Of a stretch of 64,000 bases of DNA, positions 54,515-64,000 are shown piece by piece (the first letter of the stretch is position 1; every line of letters starts with the position of its first letter). A program made the position numbers and the translations under genes. The DNA lies in NCBI GenBank assembly GCA_947627595.1, contig CANQWQ010000007.1, forward strand, positions 1 to 64,000, read 5' to 3'. The notes under the pieces were generated by a model. It saw nothing but the letters and a program-made list of their open reading frames with translations. It had not been told where the DNA came from and did no database searches. This DNA comes from an uncultured Clostridia bacterium (lineage in GTDB: Bacteria > Bacillota > Clostridia > TANB77 > CAG-508).

Positions 54515-56047
54515 TTACTCCCACTCGATTGTTGCCGGTGGTTTTGAAGTGATGTCGTAAACGACACGATTGATGTGTTTAACTTCGTTTACAATTCTGC
54601 TTGAAACTTTTTCTAAAACTTCATAAGGAATTTTACTAAATGAAGCTGTCATAAAATCTGAAGTTTCAACTGCACGAAGTGCTAAACAATAATCATAAGT
54701 TCTTTCATCACCCATAACTCCAACACTTCTCATATTTGTAAGAACTGCAAAATATTGATTTATACTTCTATCTAAGCCAGCATTAGCAACTTCAGTTCTC
54801 CAAATATAATCAGCATCTTGAAGAATTTGAATTTTTTCTTCTGTTATATCTCCAATGATTCTAATTGCTAAACCTGGTCCTGGAAATGGTTGACGATAAA
54901 CCAAATATTCTGGGAGACCAATCTCTAGACCAACTTGCCTTACTTCGTCTTTAAATAAATCTCTTAATGGTTCAACAATTTCTTTAAAATCAACATAATC
55001 TGGAAGTCCTCCAACATTATGATGTGATTTTATCTTATTTCCTATTCCTGTTCCACTCTCAATTACGTCTGGATAAATAGTTCCTTGAACAAGATAATCA
55101 ACAGTTCCGATCTTTTTAGCCTCTTCTTCAAAAACTCTAATAAATTCTTCACCAATTATTTTTCTTTTTTGTTCTGGCTCTGTAATACCAGCAAGTTTAT
55201 CTAAGAAACGTTTTCTGGCATCTACTCTAATAAAGTTTACATCTGTATTTGTAAATACAGCTTCAACTTCATCTGCTTCATTTTTTCTAAGCAAACCATG
55301 ATCTACAAAAATGCAAGTTAAATTTTTTCCTATAGCTTTACTTAATAGAGTAGCTGCAACTGATGAATCAACACCGCCAGATAAAGCACATAAAGCTTTT
55401 TTGTCTCCTATTTTTTCTCTTAATTCATTAATAGTTCTTTCAGCAAATGAACTCATCTTCCAGTCACCTTTGCAACCACAAACATTATAAACGAAATTTC
55501 TAATAATTTCTGTTCCACGATTTGTGTGATTTACTTCTGGATGAAATTGGATTCCATAAAGCTTTTTAGCCTCATTTTCCATAGCAGCATTTTGACAATT
55601 ATCAGTATAACCGATATTTTCAAAACCAGTTGGTAAAATTGAAACTTTATCTGTGTGACTCATTAAACAATCATTTTCATCAAGTAAGCCTTTAAATAAT
55701 TTTGATTTATTATTTATATAAACTTTAGTTGTTCCATATTCTCTTTTATTAGCTCTTTCAACAACTCCTCCAAGTAGGTTTGTCATAAGTTGCATTCCAT
55801 AGCAAATTCCTAAAACTGGAATTCCAAGTTCAAAAATCTTTTTGTCAACAGTTGGAGCATCTGGCGCATAAACACTAGCAGGTCCACCTGTAAAAATTAT
55901 TCCTTTTGGATTCTTTTCTTTTATTACATCAATTGAAGTTGTATATGGAACTATTTCAGAATAAACATTACATTCTCTAACACGTCTAGCTATTAATTGA
56001 TTATATTGACCATAAAAGTCTAATATTAAAATTTTTTCTTCTTCCAT
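54515..56047 (-). CDS. guaA: GMP synthase (glutamine-hydrolysing)
   Basis: 510 residues. Class I glutamine amidotransferase domain (GICYGMQLM with catalytic Cys, QFHPEVNHT), ATP pyrophosphatase domain ([16 protein letters not shown]-loop) and the C-terminal dimerisation domain ending [17 protein letters not shown]. Makes GMP from XMP. Lies 12 bases after guaB, so guaB-guaA form an operon making GMP from IMP. Confidence 0.98.
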   Translation of the reverse strand: MEEEKILILDFYGQYNQLIARRVRECNVYSEIVPYTTSIDVIKEKNPKGIIFTGGPASVYAPDAPTVDKKIFELGIPVLGICYGMQLMTNLLGGVVERANKREYGTTKVYINNKSKLFKGLLDENDCLMSHTDKVSILPTGFENIGYTDNCQNAAMENEAKKLYGIQFHPEVNHTNRGTEIIRNFVYNVCGCKGDWKMSSFAERTINELREKIGDKKALCALSGGVDSSVAATLLSKAIGKNLTCIFVDHGLLRKNEADEVEAVFTNTDVNFIRVDARKRFLDKLAGITEPEQKRKIIGEEFIRVFEEEAKKIGTVDYLVQGTIYPDVIESGTGIGNKIKSHHNVGGLPDYVDFKEIVEPLRDLFKDEVRQVGLEIGLPEYLVYRQPFPGPGLAIRIIGDITEEKIQILQDADYIWRTEVANAGLDRSINQYFAVLTNMRSVGVMGDERTYDYCLALRAVETSDFMTASFSKIPYEVLEKVSSRIVNEVKHINRVVYDITSKPPATIEWE

Positions 56048-56059
56048 AATGCCCTCCTA

Positions 56060-57568
56060 TTATTGTCCTATTTGAATATCTTTTAGAATAACGTCATGAG
56101 CTTGTCCTTCTTTGATACTTACATTTGAAACAAGAGTAAATCTAGCCTTTTCGTGTAGTTCTGGAATTGTAATACTTCCACAATTGCACATTGTTGATTT
56201 AATTTTGCTAATTGTAATCTCAACATTATCTTTTAACGGACCAGCATAAGGAATATAAGAATCAACTCCTTCTTCAAAAGCTAATTTATTTTTAGCTTCT
56301 CCGCCCATATCATATCTTTGCCAATTTCTAGCTCTGTTTGAACCTTCGCCCCAATATTCTTTAACAAAAGTTCCATTTATCTTTAATTTTCTAGTTGGAC
56401 TTTCATCAAAACGAGCAAAATATCTACCCATCATAACAAAGTCAGCGCCCATTGCAAGAGCAAGAGTAATATGATGATCATGAACAATTCCACCATCTGA
56501 ACAAATTGGAATATATATTCCTGTTCTTTCAAAATATTCATTTCTAGCTTCAACTACATCTATTAAAGCGCTAGCTTGTCCACGTCCAATTCCTTTTGTT
56601 TCACGAGTTATACAAATTGAACCTCCACCAACACCGACTTTAATGAAATCAGCACCAGCTTCTGCTAAATAATAAAATCCTTCTTTATCAACTACATTTC
56701 CAGCGCCTATTTTAACACTATCTCCATAATGTTCTCTAACCCAGTCAATAGTGTTTTTTTGCCATATTGAATATCCATCAGATGAATCCATACAAATTAC
56801 ATCAACACCTGCTTCAACTAGAGCTGGAATTCTTTGAGCATAATCTCTAGTGTTAATTCCTGCACCTACTATAAATCTTTTATTATCATCTAATAAAGAA
56901 TATGGGTTTTCTTTATCTGATTCATAATCTTTTCTAAATACTAAACTATCTAAATTTCCATTAGTGTCTAAAACTGGCAAACAGCTTATTTTATTTTCCC
57001 AAATAATATCATTTGCTTCATGAAGAGTGATTCCTTTGTTTGCATAAACAATTTTTTCTTTTGGAACCATATACATTTCGATTTTATCTTCTAAATTTGC
57101 TCTAGAAATTCTATAATCTTTATCTGTAACTAATCCTAAGAATTTTCCATTTGGTTCACCATTATCAGTTATCATAACTGTAGAGTGACCTGTTCTATCA
57201 ATTAAAGCTAAAACCTCGCGAAGTGTTGTATCAAGCTTAACATTAGAATCACTAGTTATAAAACCTGCTTTATATTTTTTAACATTTCTAACCATTTCAG
57301 CTTGTGATTCAATTGATTGTGCTCCATAAATAAAAGAACATCCACCTTCACGTGCTAAGCTAATCGCCATCTTTTCACCTGAAACAGATTGCATAATCGC
57401 AGAAACCATAGGGATGTTCAAAGAAATCTTTGATTCTTCACCTTTCTTAAATTTTACAAGTGGAGTTTTTAAACTTACATTATTTGGTATACATCTTTCA
57501 TCAGTTAAATTTGGTAAAAGTAAAAATTCATTAAATGTTCTTGAAATATCTTCTAGAATTTTTGCCAT
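56060..57568 (-). CDS. guaB: IMP dehydrogenase, trichomonad-like subtype
   Basis: 502 residues. TIM-barrel core ([49 protein letters not shown]), two CBS domains (about 100-225), the catalytic-Cys loop [18 protein letters not shown], the flap [18 protein letters not shown] and C-terminal [14 protein letters not shown]. This differs from the usual bacterial GIGPGSICTTR type and instead closely resembles the Tritrichomonas foetus enzyme as I remember it. Makes XMP from IMP; mycophenolic-acid response may differ. Confidence 0.93.
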   Translation of the reverse strand: MAKILEDISRTFNEFLLLPNLTDERCIPNNVSLKTPLVKFKKGEESKISLNIPMVSAIMQSVSGEKMAISLAREGGCSFIYGAQSIESQAEMVRNVKKYKAGFITSDSNVKLDTTLREVLALIDRTGHSTVMITDNGEPNGKFLGLVTDKDYRISRANLEDKIEMYMVPKEKIVYANKGITLHEANDIIWENKISCLPVLDTNGNLDSLVFRKDYESDKENPYSLLDDNKRFIVGAGINTRDYAQRIPALVEAGVDVICMDSSDGYSIWQKNTIDWVREHYGDSVKIGAGNVVDKEGFYYLAEAGADFIKVGVGGGSICITRETKGIGRGQASALIDVVEARNEYFERTGIYIPICSDGGIVHDHHITLALAMGADFVMMGRYFARFDESPTRKLKINGTFVKEYWGEGSNRARNWQRYDMGGEAKNKLAFEEGVDSYIPYAGPLKDNVEITISKIKSTMCNCGSITIPELHEKARFTLVSNVSIKEGQAHDVILKDIQIGQ

Positions 57569-57615
57569 TATTTAGACCCTCTCTTTCATAAATAAACTAG
57601 TTATAATTATACTAA

Positions 57616-57653
57616 AAAATATGGTAAAAATCAAGCAATTTTTACCATATTTT
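57616..57653 (-). terminator. Terminator upstream of the beta-propeller gene region
   Basis: AAAATATGGTAAAAAT/ATTTTTACCATATTTT, 16-base-pair stem, AT-rich; just downstream of the stop of guaB's upstream neighbour on the minus strand. Confidence 0.7.
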
Positions 57654-57660
57654 ATTTATC

Positions 57661-58992
57661 TTATTCAGTTTGTTCTCCAGTATTTTGAGCATCAGTAGGT
57701 TCTGTTCCTTGTTGGTTTGGATCTACTTGAGCTTCAGTTTCTGTTCCAGTTTCATCTGTATTTTCTGTTTCTTCATTATTTTCTTCGATTAATTCATCCA
57801 TATAATAGTAGTCTGAATAATTTAATTTAAACAAATCTATTTTTTGTTTTCCATCAGAAGACATAAGTTCCATATAACCTGAATCGCTGTCACTATCTAA
57901 GAAAAACACTTTTTCTTTTCCTAAGCAAATTGAAGTTGTATATTCTCTAAGTGTTGTTAATCTCTTATTATTTTTTCCATCAAGATCCATTCTATTTATA
58001 TGCATTGCTTGTGGATTTCCTTCTTCATCAAGAGTATAACTTAAATAGAAGATTCCATCATCTGAAACATTTAGATTATAAATCTTTGCATCTGAAAGCA
58101 TAATATCATTTTTTCCATTTAAATCCATTTTATGAAGATATCTATCTTGTGTTAAGTAATAAATTTCATTTTTATAAATTATTGGAGTAAAAATTCTATC
58201 TCCATTTATTTTTCTAGCATTTTTTCCGTTTCTATTCATTATATAAGATGTAGAAGTTTCTTCACCATCTTTAAATTCTGGCATATTATATAAAATATAT
58301 TTATCATTTATAGCTTCAAAACCTGAAGCATTTTCATTAAGTCTAGTTTTATGATGGCCATTTAAGTCCATATACCAGATACACTCGTCTGCGCCTATAT
58401 AATATACTTTTCCATCTACAACTGCAATTTTATATGAATCATTATGAAATTCATTATCATTTATAACTTCATCTTTTTGATCACCATTTTTTCTAACTCT
58501 GTGAATTTTATTATCTATTTCATCTGCATCTTTATCATTTTCGTCAACTTCATTTTGGCTAAAAGTAACAAAATAGATATAATCTCCATAAGAATTAATA
58601 CTAGCAATCTCCCAAGTTCCTTGAATAAGCATTGTTTGAGGACCTGTTAAATCCTTTTTGCTAACTTTAGAAATTCCAATATATTGGCCGTTTTCAGTTG
58701 GACACATATAATAAAAATAGTTATTATCTTCAGCTAAATATCCATAATTATTTATATTTCCAATTGTGTTTCCTTCTTTTGATTCAATTCCAACAGTTCT
58801 AAAGAAGAAATGTTTAAAAGTGTTTAAATTCTTAGAAACTATTTTAGTTGTAAGTTCTAATATAATTAAAACTCCAATTATCAAAATTAAAATACTCAAA
58901 ATAATATTTATCTTACTTTTCTTAAGTATAGTAGTTTCAACTGTTTTTTCAGTTTCAACTTTTTCAGTCTTTTTCTCTTTTTTTTCTTTCAT
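57661..58992 (-). CDS. Membrane-anchored beta-propeller-like protein (DUF5050 type)
   Basis: 443 residues. Lys/Glu-rich head, membrane helix (about 28-49), then at least six repeating beta blades with the motif YYxxxx...L/MDLDGKNxxRL (for example MDLNGHHKTRLNEN, MDLDGKNNKRLTTL), and a Glu/Thr/Asn-rich tail. No enzyme motif. A surface propeller with an acidic low-complexity end; function unknown. Confidence 0.8.
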   Translation of the reverse strand: MKEKKEKKTEKVETEKTVETTILKKSKINIILSILILIIGVLIILELTTKIVSKNLNTFKHFFFRTVGIESKEGNTIGNINNYGYLAEDNNYFYYMCPTENGQYIGISKVSKKDLTGPQTMLIQGTWEIASINSYGDYIYFVTFSQNEVDENDKDADEIDNKIHRVRKNGDQKDEVINDNEFHNDSYKIAVVDGKVYYIGADECIWYMDLNGHHKTRLNENASGFEAINDKYILYNMPEFKDGEETSTSYIMNRNGKNARKINGDRIFTPIIYKNEIYYLTQDRYLHKMDLNGKNDIMLSDAKIYNLNVSDDGIFYLSYTLDEEGNPQAMHINRMDLDGKNNKRLTTLREYTTSICLGKEKVFFLDSDSDSGYMELMSSDGKQKIDLFKLNYSDYYYMDELIEENNEETENTDETGTETEAQVDPNQQGTEPTDAQNTGEQTE

Positions 58993-59011
58993 TATATTCT
59001 CCTAAAATAGA

Positions 59012-60448
59012 TTATTGATAATAATTTCTAGGAATATATCCATAATTTCCATTTGATGCTACTACCAAATCCCAATAGACATCAGCTACTGGTGTATCAG
59101 CCTTCTTTAGTATTTTAATAGAAGTTCCGCTTGTTACAGTTTTATATTCTGTTCCATTTTGTGATAATCTTAATCTTGTAGTAGTATTAACAGTTCCGGT
59201 TTTTACAGTATTATTTGGAATTGTAGCTTCACCATTAATATAATTTATTAACATTACAACATCTATTACTGATATATTGTCATTTCCTGAAATCTTAGTA
59301 GCAAAAACTCTTTCAGGAGCAACTTGGCTTTCACCATTTATGTAATTTATTAATAATACAACATCAATAACATTTACTTGATTGTCGCCATTTATGTCAC
59401 CCATAGTTCCTTCAGTATTGTTCTCAGCATGTGTTTGACTAACATTAGGTCTAGGACAAGCTTGGACCGGCATATTTTTATATAAAGGAATTATAAAACT
59501 ATAATTTCCTTCATTTGTACAATATTTTTTCAAATATGTTCCAGCATTTTGAGCACCTAAAATATTTTGTTGATATTGATGCTCATATTTTGAATCTCCA
59601 ATAACATCATATTTTTGATAATATAAAGTATCTTGTTCTTGGTTAATATATCCGTTTGCTAAAACACTAACACCGCCTAGAATTGACAATCTTTTAGTAT
59701 TCCATCCTTGTGATGCAGCGTGTGCTAAACCATTTAAGATTACACCTTCTCTATTATTAGCAGTAGCTCTAACATTAAATAAATTGTAAAAACCTTCATA
59801 TGATCCATTATAGCCTTTACCTGTAAAAAGTGGAGATGTTGGAGATTGTTCTTCTAATAATTTAGCTAAAATGTAATATGGATCAACTTTATATTGTCCA
59901 GCAGCTTCAATTATAGCATCAACACATTCTTCATCAATCCAATCTGGTTTTATATTATTTAAATTATTTTTAACTGTTTCACCATCAAAATCATCAAATA
60001 CTGATAATTGCATAAATTGAAATAAATCTGTTTCATTTAATGAATTTCTAGGATCCATCATATATTCTAAAGCTTCTTTTGAAGCACAATACCAACTTCC
60101 AGTATCATATCTTTGTGTTCCACAAATTTCACAAATCCATAATCCAGCATATTTAGCATTATCAGCTGGTGAAAGGTTTGAAGGGCTTGTAGATGTGCTA
60201 TGTCCTTGATGTTCAGCATTGATAACTTCTTCCCAAAGCAAATTTGTATATTCAACTTTAAACTTCCAATTTGGATGACTAGCCTGAAGAGTTTGAATTG
60301 CCTGCTTCATTCCAGGATATTGGCTATCATCTATTCCATTAATATCGTCAGATACTTCTCTAGCAAATACTTTTGAGGAACATGAAATAAATATTATTAT
60401 ATTAAAAACTATTAATAAAAAAAATAATTTTCTTATTCTTTTGTTCAC
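59012..60448 (-). CDS. Secreted N-acetylglucosaminidase-like protein with dockerin and SH3 domains
   Basis: About 478 residues from GTG 60448, which follows AGGGGGTCTAAG; an upstream ATG in frame lacks a ribosome site. Signal peptide (FFLLIVFNIIIFISCSSKVFA), a wall-hydrolase domain of the clostridial GH73-like kind (HPNWKFKVEYTNLLWEEV, DPYYILAKLLEEQS, GFYNLFNVRATANN), a dockerin-type pair (GDINGDNQVNVIDVVLLINY and GNDNISVIDVVMLINY), and a C-terminal SH3 domain. Dockerin pairs bind cohesins, so it may dock on the cohesin-like protein at 30740-31681. Confidence 0.85.
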   Translation of the reverse strand: MNKRIRKLFFLLIVFNIIIFISCSSKVFAREVSDDINGIDDSQYPGMKQAIQTLQASHPNWKFKVEYTNLLWEEVINAEHQGHSTSTSPSNLSPADNAKYAGLWICEICGTQRYDTGSWYCASKEALEYMMDPRNSLNETDLFQFMQLSVFDDFDGETVKNNLNNIKPDWIDEECVDAIIEAAGQYKVDPYYILAKLLEEQSPTSPLFTGKGYNGSYEGFYNLFNVRATANNREGVILNGLAHAASQGWNTKRLSILGGVSVLANGYINQEQDTLYYQKYDVIGDSKYEHQYQQNILGAQNAGTYLKKYCTNEGNYSFIIPLYKNMPVQACPRPNVSQTHAENNTEGTMGDINGDNQVNVIDVVLLINYINGESQVAPERVFATKISGNDNISVIDVVMLINYINGEATIPNNTVKTGTVNTTTRLRLSQNGTEYKTVTSGTSIKILKKADTPVADVYWDLVVASNGNYGYIPRNYYQ

Positions 60449-60517
60449 CTTAGACCCCCTATGTATCCCCATTATTCAAAACAAGTATATATATAATAAA
60501 AAAAAATGTCAAGGTTT

Positions 60518-61441
60518 TTAAGCCTCAAACATTTTATCTATCGCATTTGAAAAAATCTCGTATTCAATTTGTAATCCATTTGAAATGACATTTGCAAATT
60601 TATTCATGCACACACTTGAATTAATCTCCATTACAAGTAATTCTTTATCTTTAGTTTCAGCTATATCAACACTTGCAAATCTTATTCCAATAGCATTTCC
60701 AGCTCTTTTTGCTAAATCATATACTCTAACCCTTGTTTCATCATCAATTTCTAAGTTTGGAACTCCTCCAAGAGATAAGTTATGTTTCCAAGAAACTTCA
60801 ACTTTTTCATTTTCTTTTGGAACATAATCAAAATTTAAATCTTCATAAAAATCAACTATTTTAAAATCATTAATAAGTTCTCTTACAGTTTTCTTTCCAT
60901 CACCTAGAACAAAAGGTTTTTCTTTCTTATAGCAAAATTCAATTTCACCATCTAAATAAATTGCTCTATATTCATATCCAATATCATAAAATGGACAAAT
61001 ACTAACACTATCTTTATAATTCATAAACTCTTGAATAATCATCTTTTTAAGAGTTTCTTTATCTTTTATATAAAAAACATCTTTTCCTTCTGAAGAACTA
61101 TTTGCTTTTAAAATAACATTTCCACCATATTGATCAAATAATATCATTGCTTTTCTCATATCATCATTTTCATAATCACCTCTAGTTTCAGGGTTAAAGA
61201 TGATATTATATTTTATACTTGGAATATCATTTTGAACCAAAACACTGTAACAAGCAAATTTATCACTTGCAATTTTATATGATGAAGCTGAATTTAATTC
61301 TAAGCTTTCACCAACCATATGGCGAACTTTATCGCCTTTTTTTAATTCTGTGATATAGCCAAAAGAGGCATCTCTCATTTGGATGCCTTTTTCTTTACAT
61401 ATTTTTTCAATCAATTTGTAAAAATCTGTGTCTTTTCTCAT
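60518..61441 (-). CDS. ATP-grasp ligase of unknown substrate
   Basis: 307 residues. ATP-grasp fold: NVILKANSSSEGKDVFYI (ATP-binding Lys and glycine-rich loop), EYRAIYLDGEIEFCYKK, metal-binding DIAETKDKELLVMEINSS. The closest remembered families are glutathione/cyanophycin-synthetase and RimK-like ligases, which join amino acids to a carboxyl acceptor. It lies 12 bases from the debranching-enzyme gene, so they may share a transcript. Confidence 0.8.
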   Translation of the reverse strand: MRKDTDFYKLIEKICKEKGIQMRDASFGYITELKKGDKVRHMVGESLELNSASSYKIASDKFACYSVLVQNDIPSIKYNIIFNPETRGDYENDDMRKAMILFDQYGGNVILKANSSSEGKDVFYIKDKETLKKMIIQEFMNYKDSVSICPFYDIGYEYRAIYLDGEIEFCYKKEKPFVLGDGKKTVRELINDFKIVDFYEDLNFDYVPKENEKVEVSWKHNLSLGGVPNLEIDDETRVRVYDLAKRAGNAIGIRFASVDIAETKDKELLVMEINSSVCMNKFANVISNGLQIEYEIFSNAIDKMFEA

Positions 61442-61453
61442 AAATTTTAGTCC

Positions 61454-63499
61454 TTATAATAAATCTTTATATTCACAAGAAATTCGAAGAACTTCAGAGA
61501 TGCTCCAAGCTTGAGCTGGAGTTCCACCTGGTTTATACGGAGGCTTTGCATCATATAACTCTGAAATATTTCCTATTCCATCTTCTCTTTCCATTTCTTT
61601 TCTAAAAGTATTGTAAGTAGTTTCTATAAAATTATTTAATTTTTCTTTTAAAGCTTGTTTTTCTTTTTTGTTTTTCTCATTTGCAATTAAATTTTTTAGA
61701 GCATCAAAATATAATCCTAATAGCCAAGGCCATGGAACACCTTGATGGTAAGTCATATCTCTTTTGTAGCTATCACCCTCATAAACAGGAACATATTCTT
61801 TTTCTGATTTTGAAAGTGTTCTTAAACCATGTTTTAATAAAAGTTTATTATCAATAGTTTCAATTATTTTCATTGTATTTTCACTTTTAAAATCCCAAAC
61901 AGGATATGTTGTAGAAAACGCAAATAATTGATTTGGTCTAACTTTATCATCACCTAAAACATCATATAAAGATTTTTTCTTTTCATTATAAAATAATTTA
62001 TTAAAGATTTTCTTATGTGCAGCAGCTTCATCTTTAAGCTTTTTAGCAAGCTCATTTTCTTCAAATCTAGTAGCTAAACTTTCTAAAGTTTTTAAAGCAT
62101 TATACCAAAGTGCATTTATCTCAACAACTTTTCCATTTCTAGGTGTAACTGCAAAATCTCCAATCTTAACATCCATCCAAGTATTTTGAGTTGTTGGAGT
62201 TCCTGAAACAACTAGTCCATCTGTATCTATATAAATATTGTTATTATCTAAATCTATTCCTTTTTGATAATTTTCAATTACAGCTTTTAATTTCTCGTAA
62301 ATATTTTCTTTAATAAACTCGTAATCATTAGTATATCTTAAAAATTTATTTACTTGTTCAAACAATAAAAGTGAGCTATCAACACTATTATATAAAGGTC
62401 TATCATCAAAACCTGAATATCCATTTGGAACTAAGCCAAATTTAATATCTCTTGTAAAAGTAAGTAAAACTTCTCTAGCTAAATCAAACCTTTTAGGAAT
62501 TAAGAAAATTCCTTCATAAGCAATCATTGAATCTCTTCCCCAGTCTAGAAACCAAGGATATCCAGCAATCATTGAATGTAATCTAAATGATGGTCTATAT
62601 ATAACAAAGCTTTCTCCAGCTAGAACAAGCTCATTCATAAAATTATTATATTCTTTATGTTTCTTAGTTAGTGTTTCAGGATTTAATTCTAAATTAGCTT
62701 GATTTTGAATTTCTTTTAATCTTTTTATTTCATCTTCTATTACTTTAAATCCGTCTATTTCTTCAATATTTTCTTCAAGTGATCCAATAAATGTAAATTG
62801 TTTTGTTTCGCCTTTTTTTAAGTTAATTTCAAATCTTCCTGGAACAGATAAATTTTCTTCTGGATAAAAACCTCTTTCATCTTCTTTTAAATAATACATA
62901 TTTGTAAAAGTGTCATCAAAATGTTCAATATATTCTGAATCTGCTATATACATATAAATTGGAGTTATAGCATTTCCATCAACTTCAACACGAACTTTAC
63001 TTTTATCTATTTTTTGTTTTAAAGAATAAGTATGATTTGTATTTAAACCATGAAAATCTCTAAAATTAATAACAGGTGTCAAAACAAAAGTCATATCTTC
63101 TTTTACATTCTCAATTTTATAGGTTACACAAACTATATTTCTTCCATAAACCATTATTATATTTTTAGTAATTTTTACACCTTGAACTTCATATATAAAC
63201 TCTGGAACATACTCTTTTTCAAAACTTTGCAAATATTTGAAACCATCTGAAACATAGTTTTCACAGATGTTTGTAAATAAATTATATTTGTTATCACCAA
63301 TTTTTAATGTTTCATCAAGTTTTGAAATTAATAAATGTCTTTGAGCTGGTGGCAAAAGTGGAGCAACTAATAAACCATGATATCTTCTAGTATTTGCACC
63401 AATTACTGAACTACTGCAAAAACCACCAATACCATTTGTTAAAATCCACTCTTTCTTAACACCATCTTTTAAATTCAAATCTTTCTTCTCTAATTTCAT
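61454..63499 (-). CDS. Glycogen debranching enzyme-like (amylo-alpha-1,6-glucosidase)
   Basis: 681 residues. N-terminal glycogen-debranching domain (EWILTNGIGGFCSSSVIGAN, RRYHGLLVAPLLPPAQR), central linker and C-terminal GH133-type (alpha/alpha)6 barrel: PWFLDWGRDSMIAYEG, GLVPNGYSGFDDRPLYNSVD, TTQNTWMDVKIGDF and AQAWSISEVLR. It removes alpha-1,6 branches from glycogen or related polysaccharide. Confidence 0.9.
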   Translation of the reverse strand: MKLEKKDLNLKDGVKKEWILTNGIGGFCSSSVIGANTRRYHGLLVAPLLPPAQRHLLISKLDETLKIGDNKYNLFTNICENYVSDGFKYLQSFEKEYVPEFIYEVQGVKITKNIIMVYGRNIVCVTYKIENVKEDMTFVLTPVINFRDFHGLNTNHTYSLKQKIDKSKVRVEVDGNAITPIYMYIADSEYIEHFDDTFTNMYYLKEDERGFYPEENLSVPGRFEINLKKGETKQFTFIGSLEENIEEIDGFKVIEDEIKRLKEIQNQANLELNPETLTKKHKEYNNFMNELVLAGESFVIYRPSFRLHSMIAGYPWFLDWGRDSMIAYEGIFLIPKRFDLAREVLLTFTRDIKFGLVPNGYSGFDDRPLYNSVDSSLLLFEQVNKFLRYTNDYEFIKENIYEKLKAVIENYQKGIDLDNNNIYIDTDGLVVSGTPTTQNTWMDVKIGDFAVTPRNGKVVEINALWYNALKTLESLATRFEENELAKKLKDEAAAHKKIFNKLFYNEKKKSLYDVLGDDKVRPNQLFAFSTTYPVWDFKSENTMKIIETIDNKLLLKHGLRTLSKSEKEYVPVYEGDSYKRDMTYHQGVPWPWLLGLYFDALKNLIANEKNKKEKQALKEKLNNFIETTYNTFRKEMEREDGIGNISELYDAKPPYKPGGTPAQAWSISEVLRISCEYKDLL

Positions 63500-63518
63500 T
63501 TGTATAACCCCTAATTTA

Positions 63519-63989
63519 TTATTTTTCTTTTGATTTATGTTTTAAAGTTGATTTATTTAACTTTGCTTCCATTCTAGCAATTTCTTCGGCTATTTTTCTA
63601 TTTTCTATTGTTTGAGTATCTGAATTTTGAATTGATTTAAATCTTTCCTCATATTTAGTAGCAAATTTACTTTTTGCTTTTTTATTTCCTCTAACTTTAT
63701 TTGTAGCCTTTTTTACTATTTCTTTTTGCTTTTTATTTCGTTTTTCTAATTTTGCAATATATTTTTTCTGATTCTTTAAAACTGAATCAATAAGTAGATA
63801 TTCTGTATCATTTTGTAAATCTCTAAATTTAAGCTCATTTCCAATAAGTTCCATTATAACTTTAGCAACTTTATCAGGATTATGTCTAATTAACCCTGAT
63901 TCTATACAAGCTAAATCCCTCTTAATAAGCTTAATTCCTTGTGATGTAACTTTAGAGCTATCTATTTCTACAACATCAGAGCCTTCCAT
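63519..63989 (-). CDS. Lysine-rich small protein, start uncertain, possibly truncated at the window edge
   Basis: 156 residues from ATG 63989, but only 11 bases of upstream sequence remain and no ribosome site is visible; the frame may extend out of the window. The N-terminal part looks helical (GIKLIKRDLACIESGL) and the rest is a Lys/Glu coiled coil (EKRNKKQKEIVKKATNKVRG). No known domain recognised. Confidence 0.5.
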   Translation of the reverse strand: MEGSDVVEIDSSKVTSQGIKLIKRDLACIESGLIRHNPDKVAKVIMELIGNELKFRDLQNDTEYLLIDSVLKNQKKYIAKLEKRNKKQKEIVKKATNKVRGNKKAKSKFATKYEERFKSIQNSDTQTIENRKIAEEIARMEAKLNKSTLKHKSKEK

Positions 63990-64000
63990 ATTATATCTTC

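Noticed and set aside
1..64000. CRISPR array, rRNA operon, prophage or IS transposase
   Set aside because: No regularly spaced repeats, no rRNA sequence and no transposase or phage structural motifs were seen.

Overview
The window comes from a strongly AT-rich, spore-lineage Firmicute. It is most likely an uncultivated anaerobic clostridium of the gut type: it carries a three-subunit [FeFe] hydrogenase (hydCBA), SpoVS, a dipicolinate synthase subunit, T-box control of aspS, cohesin-like and dockerin-like secreted proteins, a sortase and class II aldolase. Most genes lie on the minus strand in short operons with consensus TTGACA/TATAAT promoters, good Shine-Dalgarno sites and U-tailed hairpin terminators.

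Layout. 1-2.5 kb: end of a tRNA-Thr and a cadC-cadA metal-efflux operon with two operators. 2.5-3.4 kb: a compact locus with convergent promoters encoding a 35-residue hydrophobic peptide and an antisense RNA (type I toxin-antitoxin-like), then a structured element carrying a duplicate of the tRNA-Phe 3' end, then tRNA-Phe, -Asp and -Val. 4-13 kb: RluA-type pseudouridine synthase, four single-span membrane proteins, and tig-clpP-clpX. 13-22 kb: ZIP transporter, D,D-carboxypeptidase, a phosphorelay (Hpt, HD-GYP regulator, hybrid kinase), galE, yvcK. 22-34 kb: hydCBA, a large coiled-coil protein, dprA, folD, a cohesin/SH3 surface protein, sortase, uppP, dpaA. 34-47 kb: TPR protein, GH25 lysozyme, fba, polysaccharide deacetylase, aspS, mltG, a GH18-like protein, NfeD and SPFH proteins. 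48-64 kb: a large helicase, cysteine desulfurase, spoVS, ymdB, guaA, guaB (trichomonad-like type), cell-wall and surface proteins, an ATP-grasp ligase and a glycogen-debranching-type enzyme.

The main discovery candidate is translational. Six otherwise intact genes (ZIP transporter, D,D-carboxypeptidase, folD, aspS, SPFH protein, helicase) are each split by single-base offsets, eight in total. Every one has the same signature in the coding strand: one extra C directly before a glycine codon GGA or GGT, so the zero frame meets CGG. Skipping one base at CGG restores the full protein in all eight cases. A manual scan of the other AT-rich genes found no in-frame CGG arginine codon at all. This fits +1 decoding at CGG (or a quadruplet CGGN read as glycine) much better than eight independent mutations or sequencing errors. 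The only in-frame CGG codons I found (five) are in three of four isolated GC-rich genes (3593-4060, 13882-14487, 38792-39979, 47190-47996), which look like recent imports.

Limits: functions come from reading motifs and remembered families. No database search, folding or codon statistics were run.
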